Origin: Nocardioidaceae bacterium UBA4001
GTDB lineage: Bacteria > Actinomycetota > Actinomycetes > Propionibacteriales > Nocardioidaceae
Assembly: GCA_002384855.1 (NCBI GenBank)
Contig: DGBP01000071.1
Location: forward strand, 1-14,409
DNA length: 14,409 nt
Reading direction: 5' to 3'
The notes under the pieces are model-generated. The model was not told where the DNA came from. It did no database searches and was given only the letters and a program-made list of their open reading frames with translations. This document shows, piece after piece, positions 1 through 5,820 of the stretch. Both the position numbers and the translations under genes were made by a program. Within the stretch, counting starts at the first letter, position 1. Each line of letters starts with the position of its first letter.

Positions 1-1
1 A

Positions 2-124
2 CACCACCCGGCGGGACTCTCCCTGCCGGGTTGGCGCTACTACGCCAGCACGTGGCCGGAAGAATGCTTCGAATCTTCGGCGGATGCGGAGGACGCCGCA
101 TACCGCGCGTCCAAGGTGCAGTAG
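2..124 (+). CDS. C-terminal end of an unidentified protein (partial, cut by window edge)
   Basis: A reading frame is open from the window edge to a TAG at 122-124 and gives about 40 residues ending in RASKVQ. Third codon positions are nearly all G or C, and the composition (HHPAGLSLPGWRYYAS, then an acidic EEC..SS.DAEDA stretch) looks like genuine protein, so I read it as the end of a gene that starts before the window. Nothing in it identifies a family. A GC-rich inverted repeat (CCCGGC at 7-12, GCCGGG at 25-30) lies inside the frame and may only reflect composition. The other two plus frames give less protein-like text. Confidence 0.5.
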   Translation, partial: HHPAGLSLPGWRYYASTWPEECFESSADAEDAAYRASKVQ

Positions 125-192
125 TTCATGAGAGTGCGGCGAGGCCAACCTCGAGCTGATCGCAGGCCGATCTCGCCGGACCCCGCGGCACT

Positions 193-406
193 ATGGTTCC
201 ATCACCTTTCCCGCCTGAGCAAGGACGAGGCTCGCCGGGCAGGGATCCACACGCAGCTGTTCGACGCGGCGCCCGACCGACCTCGTGGACGTCGTTCGAC
301 CACCTGACGATCCTGCAGATTGAGCCGGCCCAGCCGCCCCGCGCCGTGCCTGGCGTCGTCGCCGGTGCGCGACGACTCCATAACTTCGTCAGGGCATGGC
401 TGGGGA
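193..406 (+). pseudogene. Decayed 5' fragment of a YcaQ-type (HTH_42) DNA glycosylase gene
   Basis: This stretch is a damaged copy of the gene at 9066-10148. Bases 218-326 align with 9084-9193 at roughly 85% identity by eye, including the part encoding SKDEAR and the LQI(D/E) active-site segment. Bases 346-406 then align with 9336-9399 (the VP.VVA...LH...RRWL part). About 142 nt of the intact gene are replaced by about 19 nt here, so an internal deletion is evident. Small indels break the frame as well: around the initiator the ATG at 193 leads into a TGA in the homologous frame, two bases are missing near 265, and one T is extra near 295. The visible frames encode no continuous product. Beyond about 406 similarity is lost, and the rest of the gene is absent before the DUF998 gene ends at 456 on the other strand. 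Glu replaces the Asp of the intact gene's Q-I-D motif. Confidence 0.8.
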
Positions 407-455
407 TCGTCACCGGGCTCGGCGCAAGTCCTGCTCACGGTGTGGGTGCTCACGA

Positions 456-1169
456 TCAGTGATCCAGCCCTAGATCCCGGTTGCGTCGGAGCAGCCGGAG
501 CCCGACGACGGCCATCCACTGCAGCCAGGCTCCGATGCCGATGCGTTCCAGAAGCCCCATGTACGGCGTGGGCTCTCCGGCCTGCACCCGGTCCACCTGG
601 GCGCTGATCAGGCTGCCACCGAGCGCGGTCGCGAGCGTGCCGAGCGAGTACAGGCGGAAGGCCGTGCCGTTGGCGGTCGCGAACGCGGTGACGTAGGAGG
701 CGACGAACATCCCCGTCGCGGCGCCGAGGGCGAGGTGCATCGTGTCGGCGTTGGTGGCCCCGCCGGCCGCGATCACCTCACGCGGAGACATCGGCGCGAC
801 CAGCCACAACAGGCTGGTGGCGCCGTGGGCGGCCATCAGGGCGCCGGTGAGTCGGATCGGGCGGCTGCCGTGAGCGGACTGCCAGATGCCGGCCCCGAAC
901 CCCGTCTGGATCAGGCTGAAGACCGGCCCCGCCGCCACCAGGAGTGGCCGGGTCGGTGCGCCGGTCGCGGACAGCTCGCTGACCGCCTGCGACATGCGGC
1001 TGTAGCCGTCGTACCTCCTCGCTGCGACCACGTCGTTCACGACGGGGTATAGGACCGCGTACCCGATGCCGCACGACAGCAGCGCCGGCCGCAGTGGGGC
1101 ACTTCCCGCGCGCTGGATGCCGTCTCGGTCTGAGCGGCGGCGCGCCGCTCGTCGTTCGGTGAACAACAT
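456..1169 (-). CDS. DUF998-family integral membrane protein
   Basis: The 237-residue product is a polytopic membrane protein. After a basic N-terminus (residues 1-27, rich in Arg) I see about six hydrophobic spans near residues 28-48, 75-97, 105-126, 142-165, 170-190 and 205-227, and a basic C-terminal tail. The first loop has the YSRMSQAVSELSATGAP pattern typical of DUF998, whose molecular function is unknown. The start is well fixed: a GAGGAGG ribosome binding site (1175-1181) sits 5 nt before the ATG. The gene begins 39 nt after the stop of the frameshifted hydrolase gene on the same strand, so the two may share a transcript. Family assignment is from pattern recognition; no substrate or transport role can be read from the sequence. 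Confidence 0.8.
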   Translation of the reverse strand: MLFTERRAARRRSDRDGIQRAGSAPLRPALLSCGIGYAVLYPVVNDVVAARRYDGYSRMSQAVSELSATGAPTRPLLVAAGPVFSLIQTGFGAGIWQSAHGSRPIRLTGALMAAHGATSLLWLVAPMSPREVIAAGGATNADTMHLALGAATGMFVASYVTAFATANGTAFRLYSLGTLATALGGSLISAQVDRVQAGEPTPYMGLLERIGIGAWLQWMAVVGLRLLRRNRDLGLDH

Positions 1170-1174
1170 CGTGA

Positions 1175-1181
1175 CCTCCTC
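1175..1181 (-). promoter_or_regulatory. Ribosome binding site of the DUF998 gene
   Basis: GAGGAGG on the minus strand, 5 nt before the ATG at 1169-1167. It is close to the ideal anti-16S sequence and decides the start of the membrane protein gene. Confidence 0.8.
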
Positions 1182-1208
1182 AGGGCGATGGACGCACCAG
1201 GGACACCG

Positions 1209-2301
1209 TCAGCGACCAGCGTGCGGCGGGGCCGGCGCCTCCTGGGGCGGTGCAGGGTTCAGCAACCGCGGCAGGAGGGCGGCCAGCATCTCGTCGAGAG
1301 CCTCGTTGAACAGCAGGTGGCAGTCAGCCTCGACGACCACGAGCTCCTTGGAGGGGGCCTCGATCCGGTCGAACACCTGACGGGTGTAGTCGAGGCTGAA
1401 GAGCGGGTCGCCGAACGCGGGAGGACCACGACGGGACAGCGCGCCGGCCCGGGCAGGTCGGTGCCGAGCATGCCGGCGAGCAGGCTGAGCGGGTAGCTGC
1501 GCAGGCCGAGGGGTCGGTGTAGAAGAACTCCTTCACCGCGGGGTCTCCGCTCACCCTGCGCATCTCGAGGTACGCCGCGAACGGCACGCGTATGCCCGGC
1601 GCGACCTTGCCGAGGAGGCCGAGAGCGGTGCGCAGCTGGGGGTACGCCGGCGCCAGCCAGCTCGGGGCGCGGGTGACCGTGGTGCTCGACGGGAGGGCGG
1701 GGTCCAGCACGTTGTGCGCGTACACCGCTGACGGCAGCTCGCTGCTCGCGGCCACGGCAATCGCGAGCACGCCGCCCTGGGAGGAGCCGATCACCAGCAG
1801 CGGCGTCTCCGGATGGATCCGGCTCATCCACTCGAGCGCATCCACGGGATTGTCGACGAGCATCCGGAAGCTCAGCTCGTGCGGTCGTCTGAGCCGTGGG
1901 CTCTTGCCGTGCCCGGCCGGGTGCAGTCCGACGACGGAGAGGCCGGCCCGGTTGAGCGCGTCCAGGAACTCCTCGTAGAACAGTGGATGGGTCATCGTGC
2001 CGGGGAGGAACAGCACCGCGGGAGCGCCCGGCTCGCCGTCCCAGACGGAGAGCGCGACCGTCGTACCGGCCGACTCGATGAGCACCTCGCGGTAGGCATC
2101 GGGGCGCTGCACCTGGTTGAGGACGCGCTGCGTCCGGGTGCGCCTGTGAGCTCCACGGTGGTCGAGGGTCGCCACGAGCCCAGCGTGACGGCTGCCCGAC
2201 CGTGGCGAGAAGGGGCGAAGGTCACCGTCCGTCGCGGGGGCGGGCCCAGGGCGAGCTACGCCGAGAGGGCTGCTCCCTTGAATACCTGATTGTTGTGCCA
2301 C
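1209..2301 (-). pseudogene. Alpha/beta hydrolase gene split by two frameshifts
   Basis: An alpha/beta-hydrolase fold protein is spread over three frames. Frame 1 (GTG at 2301 to about 1513) carries the oxyanion region FLPGTMTHPLFYEEF, the HPAGHGKSP turn and the nucleophile elbow GSSQGG with Ser at about residue 174. Frame 2 (about 1510-1421) carries LGLRSYPLSLLAGMLGTDLP and CPVVVLP. Frame 3 (about 1419-1209) carries GDPLFSLDYTRQVFDRI, which would supply the acid, and EADCHLLFNEALDEML, which would supply the catalytic His. Each join needs one extra base, at a four-G run (1510-1513, plus strand) and a three-G run (1419-1421). The triad is complete only if both bases are restored. This is either a young pseudogene or two homopolymer sequencing errors in an intact gene. 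The first 60 or so residues look unlike the family, so the true start may lie nearer 2115. The GTG at 2301 overlaps the end of the restriction gene by 46 nt. Confidence 0.75.
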
Positions 2302-3161
2302 GCGATGTGCTCACTTGCCGGAAGCGACGTGCCGCGCCGTGGCCGCAGCGGTCGGTCGTGCAGGTCGTAGATCGCCTTAGCCGACTCGGTGCGGGCGCTG
2401 AACAGCGTGGAGACCTGGATCCTGTGGTTTTCGTCGAGCCCCAGGGCGCCGCGGTCGAACAGCTTGTGGTGCAGCGAGCAAAGCGCCATACCGTTGTCCT
2501 CGCTGTCCGGTCCGCCGAGGTTGAACCAGCGGACATGGGCGGCCTCGATGCCGACGGCCGAGCCGGCCAGCTGCCCGTCGTACCCACAGAAGGCGCACTG
2601 GCGGTCCCACGCCGCCAGGATCAGCTGCGGCCAGGCCGAGCTGCGTCGACGTCGGTCGGCCAGCTCGTCCGGCGGTGACGAGGCGAAGACCATCTCGGGG
2701 TCGAGCCCGACGGCGCTCAGTACGTCGGGTGCGACCGTCATGGGGAAGTGGCTCTCCACCAGCCGCCGCGCCGCCTGGCGGACCAGCTGCGGCCGAGCGC
2801 GAAGGGCGTGCTCGAGTCCGGGCTCCAGACACCCCGTCACGTGCGCCTCGCGAAGGGGAGTGAGGCTGTCGTCGGGAACATCGGCGTCGATGAACCAGAT
2901 GTCGTCGCGGCGCAGGCGGGTGAAGGGGTACGCCGCGCTCTGGGCGCGGCCGGTCCTCGACGGTGGCCCGAACTCGGCGATCAGGTCGGCCAGCCGGGTC
3001 TCGGCCGTCGACCAGGGGACTGCGCTCCGGCCGGTCTCCTCAAGGGTGGCGAGCGCGAGGAGGACGAGCAGCGGCTTGTGGGGGGCGCGCTTGCCGTCGG
3101 CCTGGTACTGCCGGAACGTCGCCAGGCGGTCCAGGACCTCGTCGTCGCTGAGCACCGACAT
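2256..3161 (-). CDS. Phosphorothioated-DNA-dependent restriction endonuclease (SBD-HNH)
   Basis: A 301-residue type IV restriction enzyme, expected to bind DNA whose backbone carries a sulfur in place of an oxygen and cut nearby. The N-terminal half (about 1-150) fits the sulfur-binding domain: APHKPLLVLLALA at 26-38, an EFGPP segment at 63-67, and the YPF..L motif at 78-83 followed by IWFID. The C-terminal half is an HNH nuclease with CAFC (Cys189, Cys192), EAAHVRW (His209), NGMALCSLHHKLFDRG (Asn223, Cys228, His231, His232) and GLDE. The closing AWHNNQVFKG is also usual for the family. Length suits the short SBD-HNH form without an SRA domain. No dnd or ssp sulfur-modification genes are nearby, as is usual for an enzyme that attacks other hosts' modified DNA. 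The ATG at 3161 has no strong ribosome binding site; an AGCCTG/CAGGCT hexamer lies 6 nt upstream, weakly like a leaderless -10. Family call is strong, activity inferred. Confidence 0.88.
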   Translation of the reverse strand: MSVLSDDEVLDRLATFRQYQADGKRAPHKPLLVLLALATLEETGRSAVPWSTAETRLADLIAEFGPPSRTGRAQSAAYPFTRLRRDDIWFIDADVPDDSLTPLREAHVTGCLEPGLEHALRARPQLVRQAARRLVESHFPMTVAPDVLSAVGLDPEMVFASSPPDELADRRRRSSAWPQLILAAWDRQCAFCGYDGQLAGSAVGIEAAHVRWFNLGGPDSEDNGMALCSLHHKLFDRGALGLDENHRIQVSTLFSARTESAKAIYDLHDRPLRPRRGTSLPASEHIAWHNNQVFKGAALSA

Positions 3162-3242
3162 GGGTTCAGCCTGTCAGACCGCTGGGGTCATCCTGGCCAG
3201 GTTTGGTCCACAGGCGCGGCGGGATCTCGGTCATCCACGGAT

Positions 3243-3258
3243 TCGAACTGGTGTTCGA
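3243..3258. promoter_or_regulatory. Perfect actinobacterial LexA operator (SOS box)
   Basis: TCGAAC-TGGT-GTTCGA is an exact match to the mycobacterial/actinobacterial SOS box TCGAAC-N4-GTTCGA, with perfect 6-bp arms. It lies 32 nt before the chosen ATG of the DUF222 HNH gene. Its right arm overlaps the expected -35 position for the TAGCCT -10 at 3278-3283, so bound LexA would block that promoter. I found no other copy with both arms in the window. Confidence 0.85.
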
Positions 3259-3277
3259 TCCAGATGGCGGTTCTCCC

Positions 3278-3283
3278 TAGCCT
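3278..3283 (+). promoter_or_regulatory. Candidate -10 element (TAGCCT) of a leaderless promoter
   Basis: TAGCCT fits TANNNT and ends 7 nt before the ATG at 3291, the spacing of a leaderless actinobacterial transcript. A 17-nt spacer puts the -35 at 3255-3260, inside and just beyond the LexA box. It supports 3291 over the upstream ATG at 3264. Confidence 0.5.
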
Positions 3284-3290
3284 GGTGGTC

Positions 3291-4562
3291 ATGGACATCA
3301 CGCCGACGCCGCTCGAGGACCGGGCGAACCCGCTGCACGGGTTCGCGGGTCGGGCGTTGGCCGCCCTGGACCGCATCGCCGACGCTCCTGCGTGGGCGAT
3401 GACGCCCGAGGAGCAGGCGGAGGCGCTGGTCGAGCTGCAGCAGGTCACCGCGCGCGTGACCGAGTTGCGGTGGCGGGTGCTGGTGGCTGCTGACCGCAAC
3501 GAGATCGGCGCCAAGGACGGGTCCACCAGTACGTCGGCGTGGCTGGCGCGCCGGACGCGGGAGAACCGGTCGCGGACCAACGGGGATGTGCGAGGGGCAC
3601 GAGCCCTGGATGAGCCCGAGTTCGCGCCGACACGGGCTGCGTTCGCCGAGGGGCGCCTGACCGAGGACCAGGTGTGGGTGATCGTCCGTGCGATCGAGGA
3701 CCTGTCTGCCGACGAGGTCGACGACGAGCAGCGCGCCGTTGCGCAGAAGCATCTGATCGGGCTGGCTGCCGAGCACGACGCGAAGACCCTGAGGGTGCTG
3801 GCGCGACGGCTGTTCGAGGTGCTGGCCCCGGATGAGGCCGACCGGCGAGAGGGGGAGGCGCTCGCGCGGGAGGAACGGCGTGCGCGGGAGAAGTGCCGGT
3901 TCTCGATGCGGGACAACGGTGACGGCACTACGAGCGGGTGGTTCAAGCTCCCCTCTGCGCAGGCCGACATGCTCGGAAAGGTCGTCCAAGCGCTTGCCGC
4001 GCCGCGCCGGCAGGATCCCGGGGCTTGGCTCGACAGCCAGGGCAAGAAGCTGCCCTACCCGGTCCTGCTCGGCCAGGCGTTCGCCGACCTCGTCGAGCAC
4101 CTCCCCCTGGACGCTATGCCGCAGGCGGGTGGCACCGCCGCGACGGTGGTCATCACGATGGAGCTGGAGAAGCTCCTGAAGAGCGTGGGCGCCGCGACGC
4201 TGGACACCGGCTGCCGCATCTCGGCGGGGCAGGTGCGCCGGATGACGTGCAACAGTGGGCTGATTCCGGCGGTGCTGGGGACGGCCTCGGTGCCGCTGGA
4301 CCTCGGTCGCACCGCCCGGCTGCACAGCAGCGCCCAGCGCACGGCCATGGCGATCCGGGACAAGGGCTGCACCGCGGAGGGCTGTGACCGACCGCCAGCC
4401 TGGTGCGAGGCGCATCATGAGCTGGCCTGGTCCGAGGGCGGAGGGACCAGCGTCAAGGACGGACGGCTGCTCTGCCCGCACCACCATCACCTGGCCCACG
4501 ACAGCCGCTACGACATGCGACGGCTCCCCGACGGCAAGATCCGCTTCGCCAGACGGACCTAG
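3291..4562 (+). CDS. DUF222/13E12-family HNH endonuclease, SOS-controlled
   Basis: The 423-residue product has the usual layout of the actinobacterial 13E12 repeat family. A DUF222 region of mostly helical sequence covers about residues 10-340 (RALAALDRIADAP, RVTELRWRVLVAADRN, GRLTEDQVWVIVRAIEDL, and the charged EGEALAREERRAREK stretch). A C-terminal HNH domain covers about 345-410: C360 and C365, WCEAHHELAW with His375 and His376, GGGTS, then LLCPHHHHLAH with Cys395. All expected metal and catalytic positions are present. The frame is open upstream to 2748, but that part is antisense to the restriction gene. I choose the ATG at 3291 because of the -10 element 7 nt before it; the ATG at 3264 is only 5 nt from the LexA box. 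A nuclease role is inferred from the domain. The biological role of the family is unknown, and its many genomic copies suggest a selfish or mobile history. Confidence 0.85.
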   Translation: MDITPTPLEDRANPLHGFAGRALAALDRIADAPAWAMTPEEQAEALVELQQVTARVTELRWRVLVAADRNEIGAKDGSTSTSAWLARRTRENRSRTNGDVRGARALDEPEFAPTRAAFAEGRLTEDQVWVIVRAIEDLSADEVDDEQRAVAQKHLIGLAAEHDAKTLRVLARRLFEVLAPDEADRREGEALAREERRAREKCRFSMRDNGDGTTSGWFKLPSAQADMLGKVVQALAAPRRQDPGAWLDSQGKKLPYPVLLGQAFADLVEHLPLDAMPQAGGTAATVVITMELEKLLKSVGAATLDTGCRISAGQVRRMTCNSGLIPAVLGTASVPLDLGRTARLHSSAQRTAMAIRDKGCTAEGCDRPPAWCEAHHELAWSEGGGTSVKDGRLLCPHHHHLAHDSRYDMRRLPDGKIRFARRT

Positions 4563-4570
4563 GGCCGCCT

Positions 4571-5011
4571 TTAGCCAACCAGGGCCGGCGTGTGTCCGCC
4601 CGCATAGGACATGAAGTCGACCCATCCGTGCTCGGTGACGACGACGAGCGAGCCGGACCATGCGTTCGTGAAGTGGTTGCTGTAGCGCCATGCCTGCAGC
4701 CAGGTCCCCTCGTCCGGGCCGAAGACGCACAGTCCTGGGCGCGCCACGAGGGTCAGCGGTGAGTGCCGGGGTGGACGGGGCTCGTCCGGGATGGCAAAGG
4801 CCTGCATCACCTCGGCGATCTCGTCACTGGCGTCCTGCCAGTCCGCCAGGTGTGCAGGCGAGCGCATGCGGCGGATCCCGGCGATCTCTTGCCGGTCGGA
4901 CGGGTCCTCGACCAGCACGACATGCACGCTGCCGGCGTCCAAGCGCACCCGTCGTGCGGCTGCTGCGACGACCTCGGCGACGTCGCGGAAGTCATAGATC
5001 TCGCGGTTCAT
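4571..5011 (-). CDS. Unidentified small protein, 146 residues
   Basis: I do not recognise a family. The product starts MNREIYDFRDVAEVVAAAARRV, then has the strand-like SVHVVLVEDPSD, an acidic helix ASDEIAEVMQAF, a proline-rich turn (DEPRPPRHSP), and a C-terminal beta-rich part with LTLVARPGLCVFG, WLQAWRYSNHFTNAW and SLVVVTEHGWVDFMSY. There is no signal peptide or membrane span, so it is probably cytoplasmic. G/C-rich third positions support it as a gene. I prefer the ATG at 5011 to the one at 5038, because the extra nine residues (MGPRRHSGP) look untranslated. No good ribosome binding site is seen; a CACAGT hexamer ends 6 nt upstream. It converges on the HNH gene with only 8 nt between the stop codons, and is divergent from the gene at 5137. 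Confidence 0.6.
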   Translation of the reverse strand: MNREIYDFRDVAEVVAAAARRVRLDAGSVHVVLVEDPSDRQEIAGIRRMRSPAHLADWQDASDEIAEVMQAFAIPDEPRPPRHSPLTLVARPGLCVFGPDEGTWLQAWRYSNHFTNAWSGSLVVVTEHGWVDFMSYAGGHTPALVG

Positions 5012-5122
5012 GGGACCACTGTGACGCCTCGGGCCCACCTGCCTCGGCGCTCATCCACAGGCCGCTCCATCGCTCTGGAGGAGCGCCGCCCCCGGTGTCG
5101 AAGATGGGCGCCACGACCAATC

Positions 5123-5130
5123 GAAGGAGG
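5123..5130 (+). promoter_or_regulatory. Ribosome binding site of the gene at 5137
   Basis: GAAGGAGG, 6 nt before the ATG at 5137. It is nearly ideal and fixes the start inside a longer open frame that begins at 4690 and is otherwise antisense to the gene at 4571-5011. Confidence 0.8.
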
Positions 5131-5136
5131 ACGGCC

Positions 5137-5820
5137 ATGGGCTACACAACCGACTTCGTGGGCCACGTCGACGTCGCCCCGAGACTCAACAACGACGAGA
5201 TCCTGTACCTCACCGCGTTCTCACGCTCGCGTCGAGGCGAGCGTGAGGAGGGTCCTTACGCGGTCCCGGGCAACCCTTACGCGCCCGACGAACTGCCGTT
5301 GAGAGCGCCTGTCGCGGAGGGCCAGCCGGGCTATCGGTGCGACTGGGTCCCGTGCTGGGACGGCTGCTGCCTGACCTACAACGGCGCGGAGAAGTTCTAC
5401 GGATCCACTGCCTGGCTGCGCTATCTCATCGACCACTTCCTGAAGCCCGGCGCGTTCGCGTCGACGTTGGGTGGTCCGCAGTTCGCCGGCTTCACGTTTG
5501 ACCACGTCCTGGACGGGACGGTGGTCGGCTGTCGGCGGGACACGAAGGAGCTCATCGCGATCGACGTACGGGCCAACGAGGTCGAGGAAGTGGTGATCCG
5601 GCCCGGGGACTCGCGCTACAGCGACTACCCGCCGCTGCCGTACGAGGAGGCCATCGACCGCGAGCGCGACGCGCTTGCCCGTCTCAGGGGACGACGGTCA
5701 GCCCCCGGACTACGGCGCAGTCGACCCAGCCTCCTGACGCATGGCTCTTCCTGGTCGAGGCGCGAGGGTCGTGCAGGCGCGGACGTGGTGAACGGGGCCT
5801 ACCCTTGCAGCCGTGGCTGA
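5137..5820 (+). CDS. Unknown protein with conserved-looking MGYTTDFVGH start, 227 residues
   Basis: Function unknown. I have a memory of actinobacterial hypothetical proteins with this MGYTTDF(V/I)GH N-terminus and a CxWVPCWDGCCL core, but no assigned role. Visible here: APRLNNDEILYLTAFSRSRR at 14-33, YAVPGNPYAPDE at 41-52, the Cys-rich CDWVPCWDGCC at 68-78, EKFYGSTAWLRYLIDHFLKPGA at 85-106, FAGFTFDHVLDGTVVGCRRDTKELIAI at 116-142 and YPPLPYEEAIDRERDAL at 164-180. The family-like part ends near residue 186. The remaining 40 or so residues are Arg/Ser-rich, do not look conserved, and run across the promoter of the next gene, overlapping its GTG by 8 nt. That tail may be read-through sequence or the result of a lost stop. 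No signal peptide or membrane span. Start set by a strong ribosome binding site. Confidence 0.75.
   Translation: MGYTTDFVGHVDVAPRLNNDEILYLTAFSRSRRGEREEGPYAVPGNPYAPDELPLRAPVAEGQPGYRCDWVPCWDGCCLTYNGAEKFYGSTAWLRYLIDHFLKPGAFASTLGGPQFAGFTFDHVLDGTVVGCRRDTKELIAIDVRANEVEEVVIRPGDSRYSDYPPLPYEEAIDRERDALARLRGRRSAPGLRRSRPSLLTHGSSWSRREGRAGADVVNGAYPCSRG
5220..5247. repeat. Perfect 11-bp inverted repeat, 6-nt loop, inside a gene
   Basis: CTCACGCTCGC (5220-5230), loop GTCGAG, then GCGAGCGTGAG (5237-5247). It lies within codons for about residues 28-37 of the gene at 5137 (SRSRRGERE). The stem is long and G/C-rich enough to fold in RNA. There is no T-run after it, so it is not an ordinary intrinsic terminator. 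Confidence 0.7.
5800..5805 (+). promoter_or_regulatory. Candidate -10 element (TACCCT) before the SEC-C gene
   Basis: TACCCT fits TANNNT and ends 7 nt before the GTG at 5813, the spacing of a leaderless transcript. There is no ribosome binding site for this GTG and no clear -35. It would make the SEC-C gene at least partly independent of the overlapping upstream gene. Confidence 0.45.

Noticed and set aside
2748..3290. N-terminal extension of the DUF222 HNH frame
   Set aside because: This part is antisense to the restriction endonuclease and crosses the LexA box and promoter; family proteins start near the 3291 ATG.
3264..3290. Alternative ATG at 3264 for the HNH gene
   Set aside because: It lies 5 nt from the LexA box and upstream of the -10 element, with no ribosome binding site; it would be outside a transcript starting at 3291.
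3231..4730. Minus-strand open frame of 499 codons antisense to the DUF222 HNH gene
   Set aside because: Shadow of the plus-strand gene, which carries the complete HNH motif; the antisense product is low-complexity Arg/Leu-rich.
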